62,284 bases of DNA from Alphaproteobacteria bacterium (GTDB taxonomy: Bacteria; Pseudomonadota; Alphaproteobacteria; GCA-2731375). Location of the stretch: positions 1-62,284 of the forward strand of contig JAJFGG010000165.1 in NCBI GenBank assembly GCA_021776235.1. Direction: 5' to 3'. Under the pieces are notes generated by a model. That model saw nothing but the letters and a program-made list of their open reading frames with translations. It was not told the origin of the DNA and ran no database searches. Made by a program: the position numbers and the translations under genes. This document shows, piece after piece, positions 8,496 to 16,715 of the stretch (position 1 is the stretch's first letter; every line of letters starts with the position of its first letter).

Positions 8496-9380
8496 CTAGC
8501 CGCGGATGCCTTTCACGAAATCCGCCACCGCCTGCCCGATTTCGTCGGGGCTGTCTTCCTGTACGAAATGCGTACCCTTGACGGTGACTTCCGTTTGGTT
8601 TGGCCAGGCGCGGCAAAATTCCCGTTGCGGACCGGTCAGGATCGAACCGGGATCGGCATTGATGAACAGTTTAGGCAAATCGCATTGCGATAGCCAGGCG
8701 CCGTAGTCATCGACAATCTGACAAACCTCCGGCGGTTCGCCTTCGATCGGGATCTGCCGGGGCCAGGTCAGGGTGGGGCGGCGATCTTCGCCCGGCTCTA
8801 AATAGGGTTTGCGGTAGTGGCTCATTTCTTCCTCTCCGAGGCCACGGATAACGGCGCCGGGCAGCACCCGCTCGACGAATATGTTCTTATCCAGAACCAT
8901 GTTCTCGCCGCCTTCCGATCGGAAACCCTGAAAGGCGCCGCGGGCGTTTTCCGGGAAGTCCGCCCAGTCCATGGTCTTGACCACCGCTTCCATGTAGGCG
9001 ATGCCCTGAACCTTGTCGCGGTTTTGATTGGCCCAATCGAAGCCAAGCGCCGAGCCCCAATCATGGATCACGAAGATTACGTTATCAGTGACGCCAATTT
9101 GCCGCCACAGTTCGTAAAGATACTCTCGTTGTTCCGTGTAGGTGTAACGCCCGGGCCCCGGATTATCCAGTTTCTCTGAATCGCCCATGCCGATCAAATC
9201 GCAGGCGATCAACCGGCCCAGGCCCGCGCAATGGGGCATGATGTTGCGCCACAAATAGGATGACGTCGGGTTGCCATGTTGGAATACGATTGGCTCACCC
9301 TCGCCTTCGTCCACATAGGCCATGCGCTTACCGTTGACGCTGGCAAATTTTCGTTCGTATAGGGGATCGGTGGATATCAT
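8496..9380 (-). CDS. haloalkane dehalogenase, subfamily II (LinB/DhaA-like)
   Basis: A 294-residue alpha/beta hydrolase that would hydrolyse carbon-halogen bonds to an alcohol and halide. All five catalytic positions of subfamily II are present: halide-binding Asn37 ([12 protein letters not shown]), nucleophile Asp107 and halide-binding Trp108 (HDWGS), catalytic acid Glu131 (AYMEAV), and base His271 (GTHFVQED). These sit one residue off the known LinB numbering (N38, D108, W109, E132, H272). No signal peptide. It lies between an enoyl-CoA hydratase and a cupin on the same strand. Natural substrate is unknown. An epoxide hydrolase or luciferase-like relative is less likely because Asn37 and Glu131 are both present. 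Confidence 0.87.
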   Translation of the reverse strand: MISTDPLYERKFASVNGKRMAYVDEGEGEPIVFQHGNPTSSYLWRNIMPHCAGLGRLIACDLIGMGDSEKLDNPGPGRYTYTEQREYLYELWRQIGVTDNVIFVIHDWGSALGFDWANQNRDKVQGIAYMEAVVKTMDWADFPENARGAFQGFRSEGGENMVLDKNIFVERVLPGAVIRGLGEEEMSHYRKPYLEPGEDRRPTLTWPRQIPIEGEPPEVCQIVDDYGAWLSQCDLPKLFINADPGSILTGPQREFCRAWPNQTEVTVKGTHFVQEDSPDEIGQAVADFVKGIRG

Positions 9381-9413
9381 GGTCTGTTTCCTGTTGCTTC
9401 AGGGCCGGTGCTG

Positions 9414-10205
9414 CTATTTGCCCATGAAGGATGGCCTGCGTTTGTTGACAAAGGCATCGACGCCCTCCCGGCCGTCCGCCGTCCGTCCCAGTTTGGAAAT
9501 GCTGCGGGTTTCCCGCTCCATCTGGGATTCCAGGGTATCGTTGGGTGACATCAGCAACAGTTTCTTGACCGCGCCCAAGGCTTCGGTCGGGCCATCGGCC
9601 AATTTGCCGGCCAAGGTCGCGACGGTATCCGTCAGTTCGTCTGTCGCGACGACCTGGTTGATCAGGCCCCAGTCCAGGGCTTCCCCAGTGCTCAATACCC
9701 GATTGGTCAAATAGAGTTCCATGGTGCGCCGGGTGCCGATAATTCGAGGCAGGTAATAGGTCGAACTGCCGTCCGGCGACAGGCCGATCTTGGTATAGGC
9801 CGATGTAAAACTGGCGCTCTCGGCGGCCACGGCAAGATCGGCGCAGGCGACAAAACTAAGGCCGGCGCCGGCGGCAACACCGTTGACGGCGGCGATTACC
9901 GGCGCCCGCATCCAGGCGAAGCGCGAGATGGACATATGCAGATAGGTGGTCATTTCCTTCAACAGCGCAGGCAGGGTATCCAGCTCGGCGGCGAAACCCG
10001 GCACATCGCCGCCCGCGCAAAATGCGGCGTTGCCGCTGCCGGTCAAGACCACGGCCCGAACGGCCTCGTCTTCTCCCAGGCGGATGCTCAGATCGCACAA
10101 TTCCTTGGCCATGGTGAGATCAAGGGCGTTGAAGGCTTGCGGCCTGTTCAGGGTTAGCCAGGCGACTGCACCCCGCATCTCGAATTCGATTGTTTCGTAA
10201 CTCAC
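9414..10205 (-). CDS. enoyl-CoA hydratase/isomerase family protein
   Basis: A 263-residue crotonase-fold protein. It shows LNRPQAFNALD, the oxyanion-hole stretch AFCAGGDV, and NGVAAGAGLSFVACADL for CoA binding. The second catalytic Glu of classical hydratases is not obvious (the segment reads TKIGLSPDGSSTYYLPRIIG), which suggests an isomerase or PaaG/PaaB-like member. I start it at GTG 10205, preceded by cggagg; the frame stays open to 10277. It precedes the dehalogenase by 33 bases on the same strand. Confidence 0.8.
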   Translation of the reverse strand: MSYETIEFEMRGAVAWLTLNRPQAFNALDLTMAKELCDLSIRLGEDEAVRAVVLTGSGNAAFCAGGDVPGFAAELDTLPALLKEMTTYLHMSISRFAWMRAPVIAAVNGVAAGAGLSFVACADLAVAAESASFTSAYTKIGLSPDGSSTYYLPRIIGTRRTMELYLTNRVLSTGEALDWGLINQVVATDELTDTVATLAGKLADGPTEALGAVKKLLLMSPNDTLESQMERETRSISKLGRTADGREGVDAFVNKRRPSFMGK

Positions 10206-10337
10206 CTTGTCCTCCGTTGCTGCAATGTCGCGCGACCCCGCGTCGATAATGTGCCAGTAAAGCCCAGACCAATCCAAGGGTCTATTTCTCTCTATCTGCC
10301 GTCCGTTATATTATCCTCTAATCGAGAGGACGTTTGC

Positions 10338-10418
10338 ATGATTTCGTTTAACGCACCCGCCGTCACCGCCGTATCGGCGAAATTCCGCGAAGCCAATTGG
10401 CGGGCGGCAACGGAATAA
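10338..10418 (+). CDS. 26-codon leader ORF coupled to the GDPD gene
   Basis: A short ORF with an agagga ribosome binding site 7 bases before its ATG. It runs 26 codons (starting MISFNAPAV, ending WRAATE) and its TAA overlaps the ATG of the phosphodiesterase gene as TAATG. The downstream start has no good Shine-Dalgarno of its own, so translational coupling is plausible. I know no family; it may act only as a coupler. Confidence 0.38.
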   Translation: MISFNAPAVTAVSAKFREANWRAATE

Positions 10419-11185
10419 TGTCCGCCTTTCCCTACTTGGATGCACCACACCCGGTGGCCATTGCCCACCGCGGCAGCGCTGCGGCCTATCCGGAAAACAC
10501 CATGGCCGCCTTCCAGGATGCAGTGGATCTGGGTTATCGTTATGTCGAGACCGATGTCCATGCTACCCGCGATGGCGTCCTGGTCGCCTTTCACGATGAC
10601 CGACTGGACCGGGTGACCGGCCACACGGGCCGGATCAGCGAATTGGATTGGGCGGAGGTTTCCCGGGCCAAGGTGCATGGCCGGGAGGCAATCCCGCGCT
10701 TCGATGAACTGCTGGCGGCCTGGCCGGACCTGAAAATCAATATTGATCCCAAATCCGATGACGCCGTCAGGCCATTGATCAAGGCGCTGGAACGGCCGGG
10801 AACTCTGGCCCGGGTGTGTGTCGGCAGCTTTTCTGGCCGCCGGCTTGCCGGGTTGCGGGCGGCACTGGGCCCAGATCTATGCACGTCCATGGGGCCGGAA
10901 GATGTGCTGCGTCTGCGGCTGGCCAGCATTGGCCTGCCCATGCTGTCTTCCTTTCAACCTGTGGCCGCCGCGGCTCAGGTGCCGCTCCGCCATTTCGGCC
11001 TGCCGGTGCTTGATGGGCGTTTCGTCCGAGCGGCACAAGCGCGCGGCCTGAAGGTGCATGTCTGGACCATCAATGACGGCCATACCATCGCGCGCCTGCT
11101 CGATCTGGGCGTCGATGGTATCATGAGCGATGAAACGGCCCTGTTGAAAGCCGTCTTCACCGGGCGCGGCCTATGGCCAAGCTAA
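10418..11185 (+). CDS. glycerophosphodiester phosphodiesterase
   Basis: A 255-residue cytoplasmic GDPD: it would release sn-glycerol-3-phosphate from glycerophosphodiesters. The family motifs are clear: AIAHRGSAAAYPENT (catalytic HR-ENT), ETDVHATRDGVLVAFHD (metal-binding E and D, catalytic H), and a C-terminal VHVWTINDG. The start chosen overlaps the stop of the 26-codon leader; a TTG at 10397 is in frame but would lengthen the N-terminus without gain. No signal peptide, so it acts inside the cell like UgpQ. Confidence 0.86.
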   Translation: MSAFPYLDAPHPVAIAHRGSAAAYPENTMAAFQDAVDLGYRYVETDVHATRDGVLVAFHDDRLDRVTGHTGRISELDWAEVSRAKVHGREAIPRFDELLAAWPDLKINIDPKSDDAVRPLIKALERPGTLARVCVGSFSGRRLAGLRAALGPDLCTSMGPEDVLRLRLASIGLPMLSSFQPVAAAAQVPLRHFGLPVLDGRFVRAAQARGLKVHVWTINDGHTIARLLDLGVDGIMSDETALLKAVFTGRGLWPS

Positions 11186-11254
11186 AGCATTTCAGGGCTA
11201 TTCTGGGCCATATGATCCGGTATAGTTCCAAAGTGTTCTAAACCAGGGAGAACG

Positions 11255-11644
11255 ATGATGACCCAGTCCCGGGACGAGGCGATGGCGCTTTTGGGGCGTT
11301 TCGGCAAAGCCTTCAATCGCAGTGATGTGGCTGAAATACTGGCCTGCGTCACGGATGATTTTGTCTGGATTCTCGCGGCCGGGCCCGAAGCCCCCGATGG
11401 CCAGATCTGCCGTGGCGCCGATCAGGTTCGTCAGGCCCTGGCGGCGCGGGCGGAGTTAGTCCGCGACGTCCGCTTTTCTGAAACGGCGGTGCATTTTGCT
11501 GACGACCGTGTCATTGGAACCTTTCGCGCCACGGGTAGATATGTGGCAGATGGCAGTCCCTATGACGTTCGCGGCGTGGACATCTATACTTTGCGCGACG
11601 GTCTGATCGCCAGCAAGGACAGCTATTGGAAGCAAATCGCCTAG
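11255..11644 (+). CDS. SnoaL/NTF2-like protein
   Basis: A 129-residue cone-shaped-fold protein of the NTF2/SnoaL superfamily. It begins with an amphipathic helix (ALLGRFGKAFNRSD), then DDFVW and VRGVDIYTLRDGLIASKDSYWKQ, the typical end strand of this fold. Members are ketosteroid-isomerase-like enzymes or small-ligand binders; no specific function is visible. A gggag ribosome binding site precedes paired ATGs. Its TAG stop (11642-11644) lies partly inside the terminal repeat of the following element. Confidence 0.7.
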   Translation: MMTQSRDEAMALLGRFGKAFNRSDVAEILACVTDDFVWILAAGPEAPDGQICRGADQVRQALAARAELVRDVRFSETAVHFADDRVIGTFRATGRYVADGSPYDVRGVDIYTLRDGLIASKDSYWKQIA

Positions 11645-11694
11645 TGTCATGGATCAGCAGTATGTCGCATTTAGGACGGCCCTACAGGTCCCTC

Positions 11695-11755
11695 GGCTAG
11701 GCGCGCGGTCCGCCGTGATGTCGGCCCGTCACAAGGGCGGCGCAACGACGTCCGA
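11695..11755 (+). repeat. hairpin module, copy 3 (left half of element 2)
   Basis: The most diverged of the four: ggctaggcg, arm gcgcggtccgcc, central gtgatgtcggcccgtcac, arm agggcggcgc, end cgacgtccgag. The central stem is gtga/tcac rather than gat/atc, but order and length (61 nt) match the other copies. Confidence 0.55.
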
Positions 11756-11796
11756 GGGACCTGTAGGGCCGCCGAAACGGTCGCTTGTCCTGGCCT

Positions 11797-11856
11797 CCGG
11801 ATGGCGTCGACGCCCCTTGACGATGTCCCGCATCGCCGGCGCGGCGCCTCCTACCC
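11797..11856 (-). repeat. hairpin module, copy 4 (right half of element 2)
   Basis: Read on the minus strand: gggtaggag, arm gcgccgcgcc, central gcgatgcgggacatcgtc, arm ggggcgtc, end gacgccatccgg. Central pairing gatg/catc is kept although the base pairs differ from copies 1 and 2 (gata/tatc, gatac/gtatc). Confidence 0.7.
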
Positions 11857-11900
11857 GGAGGCCAGGACAAGCGATCCTAAATATGACGTACTGCTGATCC

Positions 11901-12863
11901 ATGACACTGGACACTCTGCTACAGCGATTACTGGCCGGGGAAACCATTGCACTGGCCAAATCGATCACTGCGGTGGAAAACGATACGGATCAGGCGGCGG
12001 AACTGCTGGCGGGTATTCAGCCGCATTTGGGCCGTGCCCTGGTGGCCGGCTTTACAGGACCGCCGGGAGTTGGGAAATCCACACTGGTCAATGCATTGGT
12101 CGTCGAATTGCGCCGCCGTCAACGTAGCGTCGGGGTGGTTGCGGTTGATCCGTCAAGTCCGTTGACCGGTGGCGCCATTCTGGGTGACCGGATCCGGATG
12201 AGCGAACATACCCGCGATCCCGGCGTCTTTGTCCGCTCTCTGGCGGCCCGGGGACATTTGGGTGGGCTATCGCCAACCGCGGCACGGGTCATAGATGTGA
12301 TGGATGCGGCGGGCCGGGACGTGGTCGTCGTGGAGACCGTCGGTGCCGGCCAGTCAGAGGTGGAGATCGCCGAGATCGCGGATGTTCGTATCGTCGTCTG
12401 CGCCCCCGGCCTGGGTGACGATGTCCAGGCGATCAAGGCCGGCATCCTGGAAATTGCCGATATCCTGGTGGTCAACAAGGCGGATTTGCCCTTGGCCGAA
12501 CGTACCGTCAGCCAGTTGCAAGGTATGCTGTCGCTGCGGGCGGCGGCTCTTAAGCCATTGGCGGCCGATGTGCCGGTGCTTTCCATCACGGCCACCAGCG
12601 GCCGTGGTATAGCCGCGCTGGCGGATGCGGTTGAAGCGCGCGCAGGCCTGGCCCTTACAGAAGAGCAACGCGCCGCGCGGGCGCTGCAACGGGTGCGGCG
12701 GTTACTGGCCGACGCCACGGCCCAGCGCGTCCGCCAGTTGATCCGCGAGGCCGGCGGTGACAATGTTGATAATCTATGCGCCCAGATACAAAGGGGCGAC
12801 CTGGGTATCGATGCCGCAGCCGCCCGGCTGTTGCAGAAATTGCAGAGCGGCGACAGAACTTGA
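11901..12863 (+). CDS. meaB: methylmalonyl-CoA mutase-associated GTPase MeaB (ArgK family)
   Basis: MeaB is a G3E GTPase that loads and protects B12-dependent acyl-CoA mutases. The 320-residue protein has Walker A GPPGVGKST, DPSSPLTGGAILGDR, an ETVGAGQSE switch, and NKADL for guanine specificity, in family order. The ATG at 11901 gives a normal-length N-terminus before SITAVEN, yet it sits inside the right terminal repeat of element 2 and has no Shine-Dalgarno. Expression may thus depend on the element. No mutase gene is in the window; the partner must be encoded elsewhere. The glyoxalase-like gene follows after 16 bases, as methylmalonyl-CoA epimerase-like VOC proteins may do. Confidence 0.88.
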   Translation: MTLDTLLQRLLAGETIALAKSITAVENDTDQAAELLAGIQPHLGRALVAGFTGPPGVGKSTLVNALVVELRRRQRSVGVVAVDPSSPLTGGAILGDRIRMSEHTRDPGVFVRSLAARGHLGGLSPTAARVIDVMDAAGRDVVVVETVGAGQSEVEIAEIADVRIVVCAPGLGDDVQAIKAGILEIADILVVNKADLPLAERTVSQLQGMLSLRAAALKPLAADVPVLSITATSGRGIAALADAVEARAGLALTEEQRAARALQRVRRLLADATAQRVRQLIREAGGDNVDNLCAQIQRGDLGIDAAAARLLQKLQSGDRT

Positions 12864-12879
12864 TGTGGAGGAATACAGG

Positions 12880-13641
12880 ATGTTGCGATTACGGCAAATC
12901 TGCCTTGTTGCCCATGAACTGCAGCCCGCCGTGGAAGGGTTGAGCGAGGTCTTTGGCTTGACAACTTGTTTCCACGATCCCGCCGTAGGCGTCTACGGCC
13001 TGGAAAATGCTTTATTGCCCGTGGGCACCAATTTTCTTGAGGTCGTGGCGCCGGTAGAGGCGGGCACCGCGGCCGGCCGTTATCTGGCGCGCCGTGGCGG
13101 CGACGGCGGCTACATGGTCATTCTGCAATGCGACGATGTAGAGGCGCGCCGCGACCGGATGGGAGAATTGGGTGTGCGCATTGCCAATCCCCTGAACTAC
13201 GGTGATTTTACAGGTATCCAACTGCATCCCCGTGATACCGGCGGAAGCATGTTGGAAACCGATCAGAATGAAGGCAGCCTGGCCCCGGACGGACCCTGGC
13301 ACCCGGCCGGCGACAATTGGCAGAACGCGGTGCGGACCGATCGAACCAGGGCGATGGTCGGGGCGGAATTACAAAGCCCCGATCCGGCTACCTTGGCCGC
13401 GCGCTGGGGACGAATCCTGGATCGACCTGTCGTCGCCGATGCGTCGGGCGTCCCGGAACTTGCCTTGGATAATGCCACGCTTCGTTTCGTCGAAGCCGCC
13501 GACGGCCGGGGCGAAGGCCTGGGCGGCATCGATCTGCAAGCCGCCGACCGCGGCGCAATTTTGTCCGCTGCCGAGGCGCGGGGGCTGACGGTCAGGGGTG
13601 ATAGCATCAGCCTCTGTGGCACTCGTTTCAGGATGGTATGA
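12880..13641 (+). CDS. VOC-fold (glyoxalase-like) protein
   Basis: A 253-residue protein with two VOC-type halves: LRQICLVAHELQPAVEGLSEVFGL opens the first, and GAELQSPDPATLAARWGRILDR opens the second. A GGAGG lies 8 bases before the ATG at 12880, which decides the start over an open frame reaching to 12757. It is in an operon with meaB. Methylmalonyl-CoA epimerase is a VOC enzyme, but that family is about 130-150 residues, so this longer Glyoxalase_3-like protein is not confidently the epimerase. Substrate unknown. Confidence 0.72.
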   Translation: MLRLRQICLVAHELQPAVEGLSEVFGLTTCFHDPAVGVYGLENALLPVGTNFLEVVAPVEAGTAAGRYLARRGGDGGYMVILQCDDVEARRDRMGELGVRIANPLNYGDFTGIQLHPRDTGGSMLETDQNEGSLAPDGPWHPAGDNWQNAVRTDRTRAMVGAELQSPDPATLAARWGRILDRPVVADASGVPELALDNATLRFVEAADGRGEGLGGIDLQAADRGAILSAAEARGLTVRGDSISLCGTRFRMV

Positions 13642-13757
13642 AGCGTTGATAAGGCATACGCATATTCGAAGAGACTGTACTCAGGCTCTTTAAGTATTAG
13701 TGCAATTCAACCAGTTGTTTCCATCGCGCAGGCAATCAGTATTAATTGCAAGTTGTG

Positions 13758-15383
13758 CTAGGCAAAATAGGCGGTGCGGATGCCGGACCCGGCGGTGCTG
13801 AAGGGCCCGGCAAAGGCCGGCTGGTAACCTCGCAGGTTTCGGACACCGCCTTGCAACAAGGGCACGGTATGAGTGTAGATCAGCGGCAGCTCTTCGTTGA
13901 TGATGTTTTCGACCTCGGTATAGAGGGCCAGGCGTTGCTGTTGCTCGCGGGTGACGCGGGCCTGCTGAATCAACCCGTCGACCCGCTTGCTATTGTAACC
14001 GGTGCGCAGCCTCGTCGTTGGCGCCTCGGACAACAGGGAACGATAGAACCAACCGTCGGGATCGGCACGATAGCTGCTGGCCGTCGAATCCGCGTCATAC
14101 TCACCGGCCTGTGTGGCCCCTCTGCGGTATTTCTCGCGCAGCACCCGGTTAGGGTGGATTTCATGCACGACCTTGAAGCCGACTTCCGCCCACATGGCTT
14201 GAATGATGTCGCCTGTCTGGTGCATGTAGGCAAAATCCTGCCGCGAAACCAGGATGATTGGTGTGCCCCGGGCGCTGTGCCGGCGTAGCAGGAATTTTGC
14301 CTTGTCCGGATCATAGTCCGGCCTGCGTTTTACATCGGGCATATACCAGGGACTGTCGGGTCCATAGAAGCCTTTGGCGACCGTGCCCAACCCATAAAAT
14401 ACGGATTGATGGATCGCATCGTGATCGATGGCATGGGCTGCGGCGGTCCGCAAAGCGTGACCGTCCGGATTTTGATATGAAAACGGTCCGGTTTTCAGGT
14501 TGAAACCGATCCACGCTGTCGCCACTTGCGGCACATTCCAGGTTTGAAATTCTGTCGCGTATTGAAGGCGAAACCGGCCGGCGTCCGCATAGCCGAGGTG
14601 GTCGATCAAATCGCTCTCCCCGTTCTGCAGGGCGAGAAGACGGGCCCGGTCCTGTTTTTTCGGCATTCCGGCGATACCGTCCAAATAGGGCAGGGGATTG
14701 CCAAAAGAATCGGTTTCGAAATAATTCTCAAAGCGCACCATCTCGGTCCGGTCCCAGCGCTTCCAGGATTTAAATTTAAACGGACCACAACCGGCGGGCT
14801 TGATGTCGGCCTGATAGGCGCTGTTGGGGGCGATCAGGTTGCACGGATAGTAGGTCACATTAGCAAGGAAAACCGCGCTGGGCTTCTCCAGTGTGCAACG
14901 CAAGGTGTATTTATCGAGGACCGTTATTTGCTTTATATTTTCCAGGCTGGATCTGGCGAAAGTATGGCCGATTTCCGGATCCATAATCCGCTCGAAGTTC
15001 CATTTCACCGCGGCGGCGTCCACGTTGGTGTCATTGTGAAAGGTCGCGCCCCGGCGCAGTTTGAAAGTGTAGGTCTGCAAATCGTCGGAGATATCCCATT
15101 CCGTTGCGATGCCGGGAGCCGGCTCCATGTCCGGTCCAAGGTCCAGCAGGCCCTGGGTAGTGGCGGCAAGGGGTTGAGAGACATTGTACATTAGATTTTT
15201 ATGGGGATCGATGCCGCGGGCTTCGGAACGGGTCGCGAAGCGTAAAATGCCGCCGCGTTTTGGCCGCGCAGCCGCCACACCCGGCAAGGCTGCCATGGCA
15301 GCGGCGCCCAACGCCGCACCGCCGGTCTTTAGGAAGGCGCGACGGTTTGGCTGCCGGGATGGTATTCCGTCTGCTTCGGACAT
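13758..15383 (-). CDS. peptide-type ABC transporter substrate-binding protein 1
   Basis: A 541-residue family 5 periplasmic binding protein (DppA/OppA type). It starts with a twin-arginine-like signal (NRRAFLKTGGAALGAAAMAALPGVAAA), so it is probably exported by Tat. Mature domains show RGIDPHKNLMYN, YTFKLRRGATFHN and the lobe-crossing region typical of the family. It is paralogous, same length and parallel in motifs, to the binding protein at 19818-21443. It is divergent from the ATPase gene at 15568, with about 185 bases between. Ligand may be a peptide or another compound such as an opine or glycoside. Confidence 0.85.
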   Translation of the reverse strand: MSEADGIPSRQPNRRAFLKTGGAALGAAAMAALPGVAAARPKRGGILRFATRSEARGIDPHKNLMYNVSQPLAATTQGLLDLGPDMEPAPGIATEWDISDDLQTYTFKLRRGATFHNDTNVDAAAVKWNFERIMDPEIGHTFARSSLENIKQITVLDKYTLRCTLEKPSAVFLANVTYYPCNLIAPNSAYQADIKPAGCGPFKFKSWKRWDRTEMVRFENYFETDSFGNPLPYLDGIAGMPKKQDRARLLALQNGESDLIDHLGYADAGRFRLQYATEFQTWNVPQVATAWIGFNLKTGPFSYQNPDGHALRTAAAHAIDHDAIHQSVFYGLGTVAKGFYGPDSPWYMPDVKRRPDYDPDKAKFLLRRHSARGTPIILVSRQDFAYMHQTGDIIQAMWAEVGFKVVHEIHPNRVLREKYRRGATQAGEYDADSTASSYRADPDGWFYRSLLSEAPTTRLRTGYNSKRVDGLIQQARVTREQQQRLALYTEVENIINEELPLIYTHTVPLLQGGVRNLRGYQPAFAGPFSTAGSGIRTAYFA

Positions 15384-15567
15384 TTGATCCGTCTTGGTCC
15401 CACAATGTGGGCGTTTATAACGGATGCCCCAACCTACGGCAAATTAAAGTCAGGAACAGGCAGATCCGGCCCATAATACCGTCCTGCCGCCATTGACAGT
15501 CCTGGTCTTAGCTGGGAAGCTTTCAAGGGCAGATAACAAAGAATATAACGGGGGAAGGGGCGGATGG

Positions 15568-16548
15568 GTGGCCGAACCGGTTCTTGAGATTGACAACCTG
15601 AGTGTCCGTTTCAATCTGAAACGCGGCGTTTTGAGGGCGGTTGACGGGGTTTCCTTAAGCGTTGGCAAGGGGGAAACTTTTGGCTTGGTCGGCGAAAGCG
15701 GCTCGGGAAAAACCGTGACTGCACGCTCCATCATGCGCCTGATTAAAACGCCACCCGGAGAAATTGCCGGCGGAACGGTGCGTTTCGAGGGCCGCGATAT
15801 CTATCAGATGTCGGACGCTGAAATCCGGGAGATTCGCGGCCAGCACATTGCCATGATTTTTCAGGAACCCATGACGGCCCTGAACCCGGTGTTCACCGTG
15901 GGCAACCAGATCGGCGATGCCCTGCGTACCAACATGGGGCTCAGCAAGGCGGAAGCACGGGAACGCTCAATCGAGATGCTTCAGTTGGTGGGTATTCCAT
16001 CGCCTGCCGCCCGGATTGACAACTATGTGCACGAGTTTTCCGGCGGCATGCGCCAGCGCGTGATGCTGGCCATGGCGATGTCCTGCGATCCGACCTTCCT
16101 CATCGCGGACGAGCCGACCACGGCGCTGGATGTGACCATTCAGGCGGTCATCCTGGAATTGATCACCTCCATGATCGAACGTTTCGATATGTCGTTGCTG
16201 TTCATTACCCATAATTTGGGCGTCGTCGCCCATGCCTGCGACAACGTGGGAGTGATGTACGCCTCTCATCTGGTGGAAATGGGCACCAAGGCGGAAATAT
16301 TCAGCAATCCCCAGCACCCCTATACAAAGGGACTGTTGCGTTCGATCCCGCGGATGGACGCCCAGGAAAAGTTTCTGACACCGATCAACGGCACGGTCTG
16401 CAACATGATGGACCCGCCGCAGGGATGCAAATTTCATCCTCGTTGCGAGCACACCATGGATGTTTGCAAGGAACGAATTCCTGAATTCCGGGAACTGTCG
16501 CCGGGTCATTTTGCCGCCTGTCATCTGCATGATCAGCCCACCGTCTAG
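15568..16548 (+). CDS. peptide-type ABC transporter ATPase (DppD/OppD-like)
   Basis: A 326-residue ATPase with Walker [10 protein letters not shown]-loop, signature LSGG-type motif EFSGGMRQR, Walker [12 protein letters not shown] and the H-loop THNLG. The C-terminal oligopeptide extension has Cys residues in [14 protein letters not shown], which in this family can bind an iron-sulfur cluster. I start at GTG 15568, preceded by ggggaagggg; the family N-terminus ([11 protein letters not shown]) begins here. The second ATPase gene follows after a 167-base gap that holds a possible stand-alone hairpin module. Confidence 0.87.
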   Translation: MAEPVLEIDNLSVRFNLKRGVLRAVDGVSLSVGKGETFGLVGESGSGKTVTARSIMRLIKTPPGEIAGGTVRFEGRDIYQMSDAEIREIRGQHIAMIFQEPMTALNPVFTVGNQIGDALRTNMGLSKAEARERSIEMLQLVGIPSPAARIDNYVHEFSGGMRQRVMLAMAMSCDPTFLIADEPTTALDVTIQAVILELITSMIERFDMSLLFITHNLGVVAHACDNVGVMYASHLVEMGTKAEIFSNPQHPYTKGLLRSIPRMDAQEKFLTPINGTVCNMMDPPQGCKFHPRCEHTMDVCKERIPEFRELSPGHFAACHLHDQPTV

Positions 16549-16581
16549 ATCAATTGGCATGCGTGTTGAAGCATCACAAAG

Positions 16582-16642
16582 CCTCTCCCCGTCACGGCGA
16601 CCCGTTGACGATGGTCCCGCCGGCGGCCGTGGGAAGGTGAGG
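16582..16642 (+). repeat. possible diverged hairpin module between ATPase genes
   Basis: A 61-nt stretch runs cctctcccc, arm cacggc, core ttgacgatggtcccg, arm gccgtg, end ggtgagg. The core ttgacgat-n-tcccg is the complement of the module core, sits about 23 bases from the end as in the others, and is enclosed by pairing arms. The outer motifs are not conserved and I see no terminal repeats, so this is tentative. Confidence 0.35.
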
Positions 16643-16715
16643 ACCGGCACCCCCCGCGCTTTATTTATTGTCGCAATGCGCCGGCGAAACGACGGGTACC
16701 GACGTAGAGGACGCC

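Larger units (their letters stand above)
11643..11908. mobile_element. MITE-like inverted-repeat element 2, between NTF2-like gene and meaB
   Basis: The first bases (agtgtcatggatcagcagta) recur in reverse complement at 11889-11908, and the match continues to ~34 bases with three mismatches. Length is 266 bp, close to element 1, but the terminal sequence is unrelated to element 1. Two ~60-nt hairpin modules (11695-11755 and 11797-11856) face each other inside. No transposase fits. The left end contains two bases of the NTF2-like stop codon and the right end contains the meaB ATG and next five bases. No clear target duplication is seen. Confidence 0.75.

Noticed and set aside
11649-11968. Two opposing reading frames in element 2 that both begin MDQQYV
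   Set aside because: They mirror each other only because the terminal repeats are inverted copies; no conserved protein emerges, and the internal modules look structured rather than coding.
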